Below, piece by piece: positions 9,285 through 18,448 of a stretch of 64,000 nucleotides of DNA. Source of the stretch: Halobacteriales archaeon QS_6_64_34. GTDB lineage: Archaea > Halobacteriota > Halobacteria > Halobacteriales > Haloarculaceae. The stretch spans positions 11,248 to 75,247 of the forward strand of contig PXRT01000007.1 of the NCBI GenBank assembly GCA_003020925.1. The letters are read 5' to 3'. Under the pieces are notes generated by a model. It made no database searches, was not told the DNA's origin, and was given only the letters and a program-made list of their open reading frames with translations. Each line of letters starts with the position of its first letter. Position 1 is the first letter of the stretch. The position numbers and the translations under genes were made by a program.

Positions 9285-11111
9285 TTAGACTGCGTCCTCC
9301 AGTTCGATTCGCGGGGCGATGCCCAGCGCCTTCATCTCGTCTAACAGGAGCTTGAACGCGTAGGACATCTCGACCTCGTGGATGTCGGTCTCCTCCTCGC
9401 AGTTGGGGCAGTAAATCCGGCGCTGTTCGACATTCTCGACGGCGGTCATCCCGCACTGTCCACAGACGTTTATCCACTCGCGGTCGGACTCATCGAGCAG
9501 GCGCTCCTTGAGCGCCATCGCCGCGCCGTGCCCGATGAGCACGTCCCGCTCCATCTCGCCCACACGGAGGCCGCCCTCGCGGGCCCGGCCCTCGGTGGGC
9601 TGGCGGGTCAGCACCTGCACCGGCCCGCGCGAGCGGGCGTGCAGCTTGTTCGAGACCATGTGATACAGCTTCTGGTAGAAGATGTCGCCGACGAAGATGT
9701 CGGCCTCGATCTTCTCGCCGGTGATTCCGGAGTACATCGTCTCCTTGCCCGACGAATCGAAGCCGTGGGCCTCCAGGGAGCCACGCAGTTCCTCCTCGTC
9801 CTCGCCGGTAAAGGCGGTGCCGTCCACACGGCGTCCTTCCAGCGCACCGACCTTCCCGCCAATCATCTCCAGGATGTGCCCGACCGTCATCCGCGACGGC
9901 AGTGCGTGGGGGTTCAACACCAGGTCCGGGACGACACCTTCCTCGGTAAACGGCATGTCTTCCTGGGGGGCGATGTGGCCGACGACGCCCTTCTGGCCGT
10001 GCCGGCTGGCGAACTTGTCACCCAGTTCGGGGATGCGCTCGTCACGGACTGAGACCTTCGAGAGCTTGGAACCGTCCTCGCCCTCCATCAGGGTGACCGT
10101 GTCCACGACGCCCGACTCGCCCGAGCGCATGGTGACGCTCGTCTCCCGGCGCTTCTGGGGGGAGAGCCCGCCCATGTCGTCGGGCTCTTCGAGGAATCTC
10201 GGTGGGCTGGTCTTCCCGAGCAGGACGGCGTTCTCGCCGACCTTCGTCTCCGGGTTCACGAGCCCGTCGTCGTCCAGATGCGTGTAGGCCTCCTCGCCGC
10301 GAGCGCCGCGAACGTCCTCGTCTGGCATCTCGAAGCGGTCCTCCTGACCGCCCGGATACCGTCGCTCCTCGCCCTCGTAGGTCCGGAAGAAATGCGAGCG
10401 GGCCAGCGCGCGGTCGACAGAGCCCTTGTTCATGACGAGGGCGTCCTCGATGTTGAAGCCCTCGTAGCTCATGACGGCGACGACGAAGTTCTGTGCGGCG
10501 GGGCGGTCGTCGTAGCCGATTTGCTCGGTGGTCTGGGTCTTAACCATCGAGAGCTGCGGGTAGTGTAGCAGGTGCTGGCGCGTGTCGGGCCGGATGCGGT
10601 AGTTCGCACTCGGCAGCCCCAGCGACTGCTTTATCATCCCCGACCCCATCGTAATCCGGGGCGAGGCGTTGTGCTCGGGGTAGGGAATCATCCCCGCGCC
10701 GATACCGAACATCAGCTGCGGGTCGACCTCCAGGTGCGTGTGCTTGTCCGTGAGTTCGTCCTCGTCAACGCCGACGAGGATGTCCTCCTCTTCCTCGGCG
10801 TCGATGAACTCGACGAGCCCGCGCTCGACCAGTTCCTCGAACTCCAGCTCGCCCTCCTTGACGGCCTCGACCTGTTCGTCGGTCATCAGCGGCTCGCCGT
10901 TCTCGACGACGAGCAGCGGCCGGCGGGCTCGGCCCGCGTCGGCGTTGATGATGACCTCGTCGGTCCGTCCCTTCACCGAGACGTTGACCATCTGGGAGAC
11001 GTCCCCCCGGCGTCGGGCCTGTCGGACCTGTTCTGCGAGCTGTTCGGGGTCGGGATGGGTCCCGACCAGACTACCGTTTACGTATACTTTGGCTTCTCGT
11101 CCCTGACTCAT
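9285..11111 (-). CDS. rpoB1: DNA-directed RNA polymerase subunit B'
   Basis: This 608-residue protein is the C-terminal half of the second-largest subunit, split from B''. It contains the active-site segment '[14 protein letters not shown]', 'GYNIED'-type wall residues ('[13 protein letters not shown]') and a C-terminal zinc ribbon ('CGQCGM' and 'CPNC'). It starts one base after the rpoB2 stop. Numerous ORFs on the opposite strand are GC-rich shadows. Confidence 0.97.
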   Translation of the reverse strand: MSQGREAKVYVNGSLVGTHPDPEQLAEQVRQARRRGDVSQMVNVSVKGRTDEVIINADAGRARRPLLVVENGEPLMTDEQVEAVKEGELEFEELVERGLVEFIDAEEEEDILVGVDEDELTDKHTHLEVDPQLMFGIGAGMIPYPEHNASPRITMGSGMIKQSLGLPSANYRIRPDTRQHLLHYPQLSMVKTQTTEQIGYDDRPAAQNFVVAVMSYEGFNIEDALVMNKGSVDRALARSHFFRTYEGEERRYPGGQEDRFEMPDEDVRGARGEEAYTHLDDDGLVNPETKVGENAVLLGKTSPPRFLEEPDDMGGLSPQKRRETSVTMRSGESGVVDTVTLMEGEDGSKLSKVSVRDERIPELGDKFASRHGQKGVVGHIAPQEDMPFTEEGVVPDLVLNPHALPSRMTVGHILEMIGGKVGALEGRRVDGTAFTGEDEEELRGSLEAHGFDSSGKETMYSGITGEKIEADIFVGDIFYQKLYHMVSNKLHARSRGPVQVLTRQPTEGRAREGGLRVGEMERDVLIGHGAAMALKERLLDESDREWINVCGQCGMTAVENVEQRRIYCPNCEEETDIHEVEMSYAFKLLLDEMKALGIAPRIELEDAV

Positions 11112-11112
11112 G

Positions 11113-12678
11113 TTAGTCGTCCGCGGGCTGCTGTTCGATGGATTCGATACCGGGGATGCCCTGGACCCCCATATCCGCGAGTTCCTGTTTCAGTCCCTGT
11201 GCGTCCGCGACGTCCTGGGAGAGTTCCATCGCCTGTGCGAAGTTCTTCACCAGGCCGCAGTTCGGGCCCTCCGGCGTCTCGGAGGGACAGATGCGACCCC
11301 ACTGGGTCGCGTGCAGGTCCCGCGCCTCGAAGTGTGGCTGGGAGCGACTGAGCGGCGAGCGCAGGCGCCGCAGGTGGGAAAGTACCCCCATGAAGTCGGT
11401 CCGGTCGACGAGCTGGCTCACGCCGGAGCGGCCGCCGACCCAGTTCCCCGTCGCGATGGGGTGTTCAAGTCGTTCGGTCAGCACGTCCGAGCGAACCACG
11501 GTGGAGACAGAAAGCTGCCGGTTTCGCATGTTTGCGCGTTCGAGCTGGTATTTCACGTCCCGGGCGAGTTTATTCAACGCGGTCCGGAACAGGTCGGTCA
11601 TCAGGTCGCCGCTGACCTTCAGGCGCTTGTTGGCGTAGTGGTCCTTGTCGTCGGCCTCGCGGCGTTCCAAGGCGAGTTCGAAACACGCCTCGGCCATCCG
11701 GCACAGATAATAGGCCTTGTTGATGCGGACCTCCTCCTCCTCGACGCCCTCCTCGTGGAGGTGGGGCAGGAGATAGCGGTCGATGACGTAGTTGGCCCGT
11801 TTGAGCTGGTAGTTCTTGCCCTGTCCGGAGGCGACGCGCTGACCGAGCGTCTCGATTGCTTCCTCGGTCGTCTGGACCTCTGCTTCCTCCAGATTCTCGA
11901 GCATGAACTTCACGATTTCGGGGTCCTCGCTGACGCGGTGGACGATTTCCTCGTCGGATTCGAGGCCGAGCGCCCGAACCAGCGTCACGAAGTCGATGCT
12001 ACCCGAGACGGAGGGGAAAGAGACTTCGAGCAGTCCGTCGCGAGTCCGTTCACAGAGGACGAGGGCGCGGTAGCCACGGCGCTGGGAGAAGGTCTTTGCG
12101 ACCTGGACCTCGTCGCCGTACTTGGTGTCGTACTCGGCCAGAATCTTGTTCGGCGCGAGGTCCTCGCTGGTCATCAGGACGCGCTCGGAGCCGTTGACAC
12201 AGAAGTAGCCGCCGGGGTCGGCCGGGTCCTCGCCGATGTCGATGAGTTCCTTGCGGGTGAAGCCGGCGATGTTACACTTGTTCGAGCCGACCATGATTGG
12301 CATCCGGCCAATCTTGGTCTCGGTGCGGTCGACGACTTCCTCCGGTTCCTCTTCGCCGCCCCGAACGATGGCCATCTCCATGAACACCGGTGCGGAGTAG
12401 GTGATGTTCCGGAGGCGCGCTTCCTGGGGGTAGAGGTATTCTTCGCTCCCGTCGGCCTCTCGGACGCGGGGCGTGACGACGCGGACGTCGCCCAGTTCGA
12501 CCCAGACGGGCTCCTGTCCTTCCTTGTCGCCGATGTCGGTGTCGATGGTCTCTTTCTCGTCGACTACCTGCTGCATTCCCCTGTCGAGGAAGGCGTTGAA
12601 CGAGCGGAAGTGGTGTTCGGCGAGTCGTTCCTTGGCGAAGTACTCACGCGATATAGCGCGTCGGTCCTGTGTGTCCAT
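11113..12678 (-). CDS. rpoB2: DNA-directed RNA polymerase subunit B''
   Basis: This 521-residue protein is the N-terminal half of the second-largest subunit. It covers the protrusion, lobe and fork regions; '[19 protein letters not shown]' near the C-terminus is the conserved fork-loop segment. The gene ends where B' begins, the euryarchaeal split. The ATG shares one base with the rpoH stop. Confidence 0.97.
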   Translation of the reverse strand: MDTQDRRAISREYFAKERLAEHHFRSFNAFLDRGMQQVVDEKETIDTDIGDKEGQEPVWVELGDVRVVTPRVREADGSEEYLYPQEARLRNITYSAPVFMEMAIVRGGEEEPEEVVDRTETKIGRMPIMVGSNKCNIAGFTRKELIDIGEDPADPGGYFCVNGSERVLMTSEDLAPNKILAEYDTKYGDEVQVAKTFSQRRGYRALVLCERTRDGLLEVSFPSVSGSIDFVTLVRALGLESDEEIVHRVSEDPEIVKFMLENLEEAEVQTTEEAIETLGQRVASGQGKNYQLKRANYVIDRYLLPHLHEEGVEEEEVRINKAYYLCRMAEACFELALERREADDKDHYANKRLKVSGDLMTDLFRTALNKLARDVKYQLERANMRNRQLSVSTVVRSDVLTERLEHPIATGNWVGGRSGVSQLVDRTDFMGVLSHLRRLRSPLSRSQPHFEARDLHATQWGRICPSETPEGPNCGLVKNFAQAMELSQDVADAQGLKQELADMGVQGIPGIESIEQQPADD

Positions 12679-12905
12679 TATTCGACCACCAGTCGATAGA
12701 CGACTGCCGTGTCGGTGGTTCGCGAGTCGCGTTCGATGCGGATGACGTCGCCGACCTCCGCCTCGTCCGGAAGCCCGGGGTCGGCGCGTTTTATCTTCGG
12801 GAGGTCGGTCTTCTTGATATTGTACTCATCGAGTACTGCTTCGAGGTCGGCCTCGTCGACGATGCTGTGGTCGGGAACGAGGTCGTGCTGACTTACATCT
12901 ACCAT
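12678..12905 (-). CDS. rpoH: DNA-directed RNA polymerase subunit H
   Basis: This 75-residue protein is the archaeal equivalent of the C-terminal domain of eukaryotic Rpb5, which contacts downstream DNA in the polymerase jaw. The family pattern '[22 protein letters not shown]' and the C-terminal '[22 protein letters not shown]' are clear. It is the promoter-proximal gene of the operon. Confidence 0.96.
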   Translation of the reverse strand: MVDVSQHDLVPDHSIVDEADLEAVLDEYNIKKTDLPKIKRADPGLPDEAEVGDVIRIERDSRTTDTAVVYRLVVE

Positions 12906-12980
12906 GTGTGTGTGCGTGCGTGGGGCCTGTGGCTGGAGAAGGTGGCTGTCACGAGATACTACAGGTCGCTATAGTCGGGA

Positions 12981-12990
12981 GCTTAATAAC
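12981..12990 (-). promoter_or_regulatory. Possible TATA box for the rpoH operon
   Basis: 'gttattaagc' on the minus strand is the best AT-rich TATA-like site upstream of rpoH. It would give a leader of about 50-55 nt containing a GT-repeat just before the ATG. Confidence 0.35.
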
Positions 12991-13137
12991 ACTTACCAAC
13001 TTGGTCTGCAGTAGCTACTGGACCCCCGCCCCACTGCGGAGGAAGAGCTGCTTACGTTACCACTGATTTGTGCAGATGAGATATAGGCGTTTGGGTCCCG
13101 TCAAGTGGACCCATGACAGGGCGGCCGCCTTTGGAAA

Positions 13138-13148
13138 GCCTTAATACC
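13138..13148 (+). promoter_or_regulatory. TATA box for tRNA-Asp
   Basis: 'gccttaatacc' lies about 30 nt before the tRNA-Asp 5' end and is the only AT-rich box in the 100 nt upstream. Confidence 0.5.
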
Positions 13149-13176
13149 AGCACCGGGATACGATTGAGTGCAGCAA

Positions 13177-13249
13177 GCCCGGATGGTGTAGTGGCCCATC
13201 ATACAACCCTGTCACGGTTGTGACGCGGGTTCAAATCCCGCTCCGGGCG
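13177..13249 (+). tRNA. tRNA-Asp (GTC)
   Basis: The cloverleaf is complete: acceptor GCCCGGA pairs with TCCGGGC, discriminator G; the anticodon stem CAACC/GGTTG encloses loop CTGTCAC with anticodon GTC; the T-arm is GCGGGTTCAAATCCCGC. No intron is present and CCA is not encoded. The 3' end is duplicated about 110 nt downstream. Confidence 0.96.
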
Positions 13250-13317
13250 CTTCTTCGAACACAAATTGGCAAGCAGCGCGTTTCATCGCGCTGCGTTCTC
13301 TCGTTCGCTGGACGGTC

Positions 13318-13388
13318 GAGCGGGATTTGAATCACGCAAACGCGAGCGACAGCGAGCGTTTGCCCGGGTTCAAATCCCGCTCCGGGCG
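13318..13388. repeat. Hairpin plus partial copy of the tRNA-Asp 3' end
   Basis: 'GAGCGGGATTTGAA' (13318-13331) is the exact reverse complement of 'TTCAAATCCCGCTC' (13369-13382). Inside it CAAACGC pairs with GCGTTTG, giving a long stem-loop. The right arm continues to 'TCCGGGCG', so it copies the T-arm, the 3' acceptor strand and the discriminator base of the tRNA-Asp upstream. The 68 bp between the tRNA and the hairpin hold no gene. It could be an integration scar or a dedicated RNA element. Confidence 0.85.
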
Positions 13389-13589
13389 TTTCTCTCTTAC
13401 ACAACCTTTCCAGTGCGTGCTATCGAGTTGGCTGCGAGCCCGTGGAAATGTCATACGAGAAACTGCCACTCGGAATTTGTCAGGCCCGAGGAAATCGGGG
13501 CAGCGTAATTCTCCTGCTTGCTGAATAATTACAGCGGCCTTGTTGTTCAACGCGTAGTTTTATCTTTAAAAATGGTCGAAACAAATAGC

Positions 13590-14009
13590 ATGACAAACAG
13601 CAAGGCCAGGGGTGATGAAACGGAGGCCGCAATCGTTCATCGGCTTCTCGAAAATGGGTATAGCGTCTCAATTCCATTCGGTGACAACGATAAGTACGAT
13701 ATCGTGGTCGATAGTGGCGAGACGCTGTACAGAGTCCAGTGTAAGACAGCGTGGCAGAACAAGGCCGATACAATCCGATTTAACACACACTCACAAACGA
13801 CCAAAGACGGGGAGTACCACGAGAGTACATACGAGGGTGAGATTGACGCCTTTGTCGTGCGGTATCCAGAAACAGATAGCATCTACTGGATACCGATAGC
13901 GGAGGCGACAGCACAGAAGATGGAGCTACGGTTTACCGCAGAGATTGACCACCCATCAATCAACTGGGCTTCGGAGTACGAATTCGACGGGTCACTACCA
14001 AGTGTTTAG
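13590..14009 (+). CDS. PD-(D/E)XK nuclease-like protein (PDDEXK_5 / group I intron endonuclease type)
   Basis: This 139-residue protein has the small PD-(D/E)XK fold signature: D37 in 'DKYDIVVD' and Q50-C-K52 in 'RVQCKTAW', preceded by an N-terminal helix 'ARGDETEAAIVHRLLENGY'. The family includes putative Holliday junction resolvases and intron-type endonucleases; its target here is unknown. I start it at the ATG at 13590 because 'tttatctttaaa' lies at the leaderless distance; the ATG at 13572 is an alternative. The gene is AT-richer than its neighbours and lies just behind the duplicated tRNA-Asp 3' end, which suggests acquisition. Confidence 0.75.
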   Translation: MTNSKARGDETEAAIVHRLLENGYSVSIPFGDNDKYDIVVDSGETLYRVQCKTAWQNKADTIRFNTHSQTTKDGEYHESTYEGEIDAFVVRYPETDSIYWIPIAEATAQKMELRFTAEIDHPSINWASEYEFDGSLPSV

Positions 14010-14208
14010 AACCTACAGGCGCCTCGAAACCACTGGTTAGCCGGTCTGTAACAATGCTCTACGAGGACACAGCGGCACGTAAGGGGGGTGGTCCCCCTAC
14101 CCTGTCATAGGTCCACCTCGGGTGGCGGACAGGGGAACCCAGACACCAGCCCGGCATAGGTTTTGTCCCCGCCGACAGACTGTTTACTCGCGGCTTCCTT
14201 GGGCACGC

Positions 14209-14859
14209 ATGGACGATATCGAGGGCGAGGAGATGCCGGGCGCCATCGTCGAGGCGTACCTCGAACGGGAGGAGGGCGTCCGGGCGCTGCTGGAGGAGCT
14301 AGAGAAGCTCACCATCGAGGGGCGCCACGCCGCCGTCCGGGAGCGCCTGCGGAACCTCGCCGACAGCGACGAATCGGTGTTCTACACGGTGGCCTTTTCG
14401 CTCACTAACTCGCGGCAGTTCTTCGGCGACGTAGAGGCCCAACTGGACGTGACCGCCGCCGACCGGCTACGGGACCTCGCCGGGACGTACCCGTCGCTGG
14501 CGGAGCCGTTCAACATCGTCCGCACGGAGCGCGTGGAGGACCGGCTGAACCCCGTCACGGACACGAGCTACGCGGTCACCTACCACCACAACGTCGAGTC
14601 ACCGATGATATCGTACAGCCCGCTGTCGGGCGACCAGGAGCTGTACGAGTCCCGTGGCACCCCAAGTGAGGTGTTGGGCGTCTCGACGGACCTGGCGGCG
14701 GCGACCACCGACGCCTTAGACGTCGCGCTGGAGAACGATTATTCGGTCAACACCGAGGAGCTATCGACGCTCATCGACCGGCGCGAGGAACTGGAGACTG
14801 AGCTGTCGAAGCTGCGCGACCAGCTCGACGAGTTGCGGCGCAAACCCGTCGAAGAGTAG
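14209..14859 (+). CDS. Conserved haloarchaeal protein with C-terminal coiled coil
   Basis: This 216-residue acidic soluble protein has no recognised catalytic motif. The last 35 residues ('TLIDRREELETELSKLRDQL') form a predicted coiled coil, suggesting self-association. The start at MDDIEGEEMP is preferred over the ORF-track start 29 codons earlier, whose extra residues are Arg-rich and unlike a haloarchaeal protein. Function is unknown; the gene stands alone between the tRNA-Asp island and the F420 genes. Confidence 0.75.
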   Translation: MDDIEGEEMPGAIVEAYLEREEGVRALLEELEKLTIEGRHAAVRERLRNLADSDESVFYTVAFSLTNSRQFFGDVEAQLDVTAADRLRDLAGTYPSLAEPFNIVRTERVEDRLNPVTDTSYAVTYHHNVESPMISYSPLSGDQELYESRGTPSEVLGVSTDLAAATTDALDVALENDYSVNTEELSTLIDRREELETELSKLRDQLDELRRKPVEE

Positions 14860-14961
14860 TGAGATATCGACCAGCGGGAAAGGTCTCCGAACGAGCGAAC
14901 GGCGACCGCAGGGAGCCGTGAGCAGGGCGGGACCTCGCCCGCCTCGCTCCCCAGAGGACCG

Positions 14962-14972
14962 CGTTTATATAC
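14962..14972 (+). promoter_or_regulatory. TATA box upstream of the 14998 regulator
   Basis: 'cgtttatatac' is a strong haloarchaeal TATA element about 30 nt before the ATG at 14998. Confidence 0.6.
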
Positions 14973-14997
14973 CGTCACCGGGTAGCCATACACACCA

Positions 14998-15309
14998 ATG
15001 GGCATGGAGAGATTACGCGACCAGGTCGAAAAAGAGAGCCGGGACCTGACGATACTGGGAGCCGTCATCGACGACGGACCCATCGGCATCGTTCGGCTGG
15101 CCGAGGAGACCGGGGTTCCAGAACACAAGGTTCGGTACTCGCTGCGGATGCTGGAGGACGACGGGCTGGTCGAGCCGACGCCCCAGGGCGCGGTGCCGGC
15201 CGACGACATTGCCGACCGCGTGGCCGACATCAACGGCGGGCTGGACCGGCTCATCGAGCGCCTCGAGGAGCTGGAAGCGGCCATCCCGGCCGCCACCACG
15301 GCCGAGTGA
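14998..15309 (+). CDS. Small winged-helix regulator-like protein
   Basis: This 103-residue protein has an N-terminal winged helix-turn-helix pattern ('LTILGAVIDDGPIGIVRLAEETGVPEHKVRYSLRMLEDDGLVEPT') followed by a short helical tail rich in Glu and Leu. It is expected to be a DNA-binding protein, although no ligand domain is present. The second Met (MERLRDQV, 15004) is an alternative start. It lies 64 nt before cofE in the same direction, so control of the F420 genes is possible but unproven. Confidence 0.75.
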   Translation: MGMERLRDQVEKESRDLTILGAVIDDGPIGIVRLAEETGVPEHKVRYSLRMLEDDGLVEPTPQGAVPADDIADRVADINGGLDRLIERLEELEAAIPAATTAE

Positions 15310-15373
15310 CCGGCGGCCCGTGGACTGATAGTGATAACGGCGTCCTTTTTCCCACGCAACCCACAGGGGAGGT

Positions 15374-16147
15374 ATGGAGGTCTTCGCGGTCGATGGGTTG
15401 CCGGAGGTCCGTCGGGGCGACAGCGTCGCCGAACTCGTCGCCGAGCGGGCGGACCTGCGGGATGGTGACGTGGTCTGTGTGGCCAGTACCATCGTCTCGA
15501 AGGCGGCGGGCCGCCAGGCCAATCTATCGGCGTTTCCGGCGAGCGAACGCGCCGAGCGCATCGCCGACGGTATCGCCGACATCGCCGGCGAGCAGAAAGA
15601 CCCCCGCTTCGCCCAGGCCGTCATCGAGGAGAGCGAGGAGCTACTGACCGAGGCGCCGTTTATGCTCGCCGTCACGCGGTTCGGACACATCACTGTCAAC
15701 GCGGGCATCGACCGGTCGAACGTGCCCGACGCCGACCTCCTCTTGCTCCCCGAGGACCCGACCGACTGCGCCGAGCGCATCAGGGCCGGCCTATGCGACC
15801 GCCTCGGTGTCGACGTGGCGGTCATCGTCACCGATACCTCGGGGCGGCCCTTCCGCCTGGGCCAGCGCGGCGTCGCGCTCGGCTGGTCTGGCATCCCCGC
15901 CGCTCGCGACTGGCGGGGCGAATCGGACCGCGAAGGCCGCGAACTCGGCGCGACGGTCCAGGCCGTCGTCGACGAACTCGCCGCCGCCGCCAACCTCGTG
16001 ACGGGCGAGGGCGACGGCGGGACACCGGTCGCCGTCGTTCGCGAGTTCGACTTCGGCGACCACACCGGCAGCGACGAACTCTACCGCCCGAACGATACGG
16101 ACGTCGTCCGGAACGCACTCAGGGAGTGGTCTCATGTACGCGATTGA
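15374..16147 (+). CDS. cofE: Coenzyme F420-0:L-glutamate ligase
   Basis: This 257-residue enzyme adds glutamate residues to the lactyl tail of F420-0 using GTP. The family pattern is complete: N-terminal 'DGDVVCVASTIVSKAAGR', 'RFGHITVNAGIDRSNV' and 'VIVTDTSGRPFRLGQRGVALGWSGI'. Halophiles make F420 with few glutamates. The 3' end overlaps mer by 14 nt, pairing cofactor completion with an F420-type enzyme. Confidence 0.94.
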   Translation: MEVFAVDGLPEVRRGDSVAELVAERADLRDGDVVCVASTIVSKAAGRQANLSAFPASERAERIADGIADIAGEQKDPRFAQAVIEESEELLTEAPFMLAVTRFGHITVNAGIDRSNVPDADLLLLPEDPTDCAERIRAGLCDRLGVDVAVIVTDTSGRPFRLGQRGVALGWSGIPAARDWRGESDREGRELGATVQAVVDELAAAANLVTGEGDGGTPVAVVREFDFGDHTGSDELYRPNDTDVVRNALREWSHVRD

Positions 16148-17108
16148 ACTCACACCGGAACACCCAGTGGCACAGCTCACCGACTTCGCCGTCAGCGCCG
16201 AGAACGAGGGGTTCGACGCGGTCTTTGCGAGCCATCACTACAACAACCGCGACCAGTTCATGGCGCTTACCTCGATGGCGCAGGCGACCGACGACGTCCT
16301 GGTGGGCCCGGGCATCGCCAACCCCTACGAGACCCACCCCGTGACGCTCGCCTCGCGGGTCGCGACGCTCGACGAACTGAGCGACGGCCGCGCTCTCTTC
16401 GGCGTCGGCCCGGGCGATAAGTCGACCATCCGGAATCTGGGCTTCGACCACGACAACGCCCTCCGACGGGTGCTGGAGACGTTCAAAGTCGCCCAGCGGC
16501 TCTGGGACGGCGAGCGCGTCGACCACGATGGCACGTTCCAGGCCGACGACGCGGGGCTGAACTACGAGGTCGGCCAGATACCGGTCTACGTCGGCGCCCA
16601 GGGGCCACACATGACGAAGATGGCTGCCAAACACGCCGACGGCGCGCTGTACAACGGCTCGCATCCGAAGGACCTCGCCTGGGCCCGCGACCAGGTCGAC
16701 TCGATGCTCGAGGACCGCGTCGCCGACACCGAGTTCGACCTCGCGGCCTACGCCAGCGTGAGCGTCGCCGAGGACGCCGACGCCGCCCGCGAGGCAGCTC
16801 GGCCCCCCGTGGCCTTCGTCGCCGCCGGCTCACCGCCACCGGTGCTCGGTCGCCACGGCATCGACCAGGGCGCCGCGAGCGAAATTAGCGACGCTATCTC
16901 GGCCGGGGACTTCGAGGAGGCCTTCGGGCTGGTCACGGAGCCGATGATAGAGGCGTTCTGTATCGCCGGCACGCCCGAGGACGTCGCCGAACGGACCGAG
17001 AAGCTGCGAGAACACGCCGACAGCGTCGTCTTCGCCTCGCCGCTGGGGCCGGATATCGAAGAAGCTATTTCGCTTCTCGGGGCGGCGACCGACCGCTTCC
17101 AGGCCTGA
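16134..17108 (+). CDS. mer: F420-dependent methylenetetrahydromethanopterin reductase family protein (Mer-like)
   Basis: This 324-residue TIM-barrel protein of the bacterial luciferase superfamily resembles Mer, which reduces methylene-H4MPT with F420H2 in methanogens. Haloarchaea use folate instead and Mer homologues are thought to act on methylene-THF. Typical segments are 'DAVFASHHYNNRDQF', 'RVATLDELSDGRALFGVGPG' and 'IPVYVGAQGPHM'. The start overlaps cofE, and translational coupling is likely. Substrate assignment is inference from the family. Confidence 0.88.
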   Translation: MYAIELTPEHPVAQLTDFAVSAENEGFDAVFASHHYNNRDQFMALTSMAQATDDVLVGPGIANPYETHPVTLASRVATLDELSDGRALFGVGPGDKSTIRNLGFDHDNALRRVLETFKVAQRLWDGERVDHDGTFQADDAGLNYEVGQIPVYVGAQGPHMTKMAAKHADGALYNGSHPKDLAWARDQVDSMLEDRVADTEFDLAAYASVSVAEDADAAREAARPPVAFVAAGSPPPVLGRHGIDQGAASEISDAISAGDFEEAFGLVTEPMIEAFCIAGTPEDVAERTEKLREHADSVVFASPLGPDIEEAISLLGAATDRFQA

Positions 17109-17286
17109 CGACGAGGGAGGCCGCTGCCCCCAGCGTGAGGTAGCCAAAGACGGCCGAGGAGGCACCGACAAGCAGGGCGCCGATGAGGATGAGCACGGCC
17201 GAGAGCGGGTCGAACAGCGCTATTTCGATGAACTTCCCGGGCATGTCGAGGATGCTCCGGAGCAACTGCGTGGGGAGACTTTGCAT
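17065..17286 (-). CDS. Small haloarchaeal membrane protein
   Basis: This 73-residue protein starts at MQSLPTQLLRSILDMPGKF and has one or two hydrophobic segments ('AVLILIGALLVGASSAVFGYLTLGAAASL') followed by a basic tail. The pattern resembles small conserved haloarchaeal membrane proteins, but I do not know a function. Its 3' end overlaps the end of mer on the opposite strand by 44 nt, so the two genes are convergent and overlapping. The longer track ORF lacks support upstream of this Met. Confidence 0.65.
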   Translation of the reverse strand: MQSLPTQLLRSILDMPGKFIEIALFDPLSAVLILIGALLVGASSAVFGYLTLGAAASLVVRPGSGRSPPREAK

Positions 17287-17478
17287 ACCCGCCGCTTTGG
17301 GATGGGCCCACTTTGTGCTTCCGCTCACAGACCCTAGGAGAGAGTGGGGCAATCGGCTGCGACAACTTTTCGAGACGAGCAACAAGATTCAACAACGTCG
17401 TGAGTTAGCGTGACTGAATCACCATCGGGACATGTCGGAAGGAACAACCGGAGACCGTTCAGTGTAATTTTCCAACAA

Positions 17479-17487
17479 ATATTTAAG
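17479..17487 (+). promoter_or_regulatory. TATA box for the 17510 lipoprotein gene
   Basis: 'atatttaag' is centred about 27 nt before the ATG at 17510 and predicts a leaderless transcript. Confidence 0.6.
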
Positions 17488-17509
17488 CTACCTGGTCCGT
17501 TCTCATTAT

Positions 17510-18295
17510 ATGAGAAGACGCACATTAATTAAATTATTCACTTCTATAGCGGCAATTAATTCCGGGTGCATAACGAATAACGGGGAGATTAAAAATGAAA
17601 CGCAAACTGAGTCGGCTACACAGGAAAATTTAAAGATAGGCGAAACGGCCACCTTACCTGAGGGTGGTTCAATTACAGTATCTAATTTCACTGTCCAAGA
17701 TTCAATAATCGCTGATCAATCTGCGTTCTTAACTGTGGAGCGCGGGAGTAATATCCATTTTGTTGTTATAGATGTTGAAAGTACAGCCGATATTGAATTA
17801 AAATCCTTTAAATTATCACGGGGTGAAGATGTCGTGGCCCCTCCAGAGAATCAATACAGTGTTGAACCCGTATGTAGGAGTTGCGAGGGTCAGTGTATCG
17901 CAATACCTGTGGATTCGGGTCCTGGGGATGTATCTTCAATTGTCTACGAAGAAGAACAAAATATTAAATCAACCTGGGAGTTATCTAAAGAGCAGAAGTC
18001 AGCTCTTGGTAATGTTTCTGATTTAAGACTAAAAAATGCTGAAATCGTTGCTTCAGAAGAATCAGTTACTATTGAATTTACGGTAGAAAACTTTAGTAAA
18101 TACGATGGAAAATTCTTGGCTTTAGTTGGAACGGAATCTATAGTTGATGGTGATCAACCAATAGGATTCTCTGTACCAGGCAATAGTGAAGTCACTAAAG
18201 AAAAGTTTCCAAATAATCTAAATATAAAAAATACCGAAGATTTAGCGCTTGCAGAACCGATAGATGAATCCACCAGAAGGTTTGTAATACAGTAA
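17510..18295 (+). CDS. AT-rich putative lipoprotein
   Basis: This 261-residue protein begins 'MRRRTLIKLFTSIAAINSGC', a twin-Arg-like start, hydrophobic stretch and lipobox Cys20, so it is probably a membrane-anchored lipoprotein with an exported, Asn- and Ser-rich domain. A cluster 'CRSCEGQC' near residues 122-128 could bind a metal or form disulfides. The rest looks like two beta-sandwich repeats of the type seen in exported haloarchaeal proteins. Base composition and codon use are far more AT-rich than the flanking genes, which suggests horizontal transfer. Function unknown. Confidence 0.78.
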   Translation: MRRRTLIKLFTSIAAINSGCITNNGEIKNETQTESATQENLKIGETATLPEGGSITVSNFTVQDSIIADQSAFLTVERGSNIHFVVIDVESTADIELKSFKLSRGEDVVAPPENQYSVEPVCRSCEGQCIAIPVDSGPGDVSSIVYEEEQNIKSTWELSKEQKSALGNVSDLRLKNAEIVASEESVTIEFTVENFSKYDGKFLALVGTESIVDGDQPIGFSVPGNSEVTKEKFPNNLNIKNTEDLALAEPIDESTRRFVIQ

Positions 18296-18448
18296 ATAGA
18301 CAACCAAAAGTTGGTTGAATCAATCTGATTCTCGAGTTCAGTAGTCTTTGCTGTCGGTCTATCCTTAACATAATTTCTATGACAGGCTCTAGAGATGTAG
18401 ATAGTCGGAACTCTTGGCCCACAGTGTGCAATAGCATCCCTGCCAACG

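Noticed and set aside
13362-13388. Second tRNA-Asp gene or tRNA pseudogene
   Set aside because: Only the T-arm and 3' acceptor strand are present; D-arm and anticodon arm are absent, and the inverted arm makes it a hairpin.
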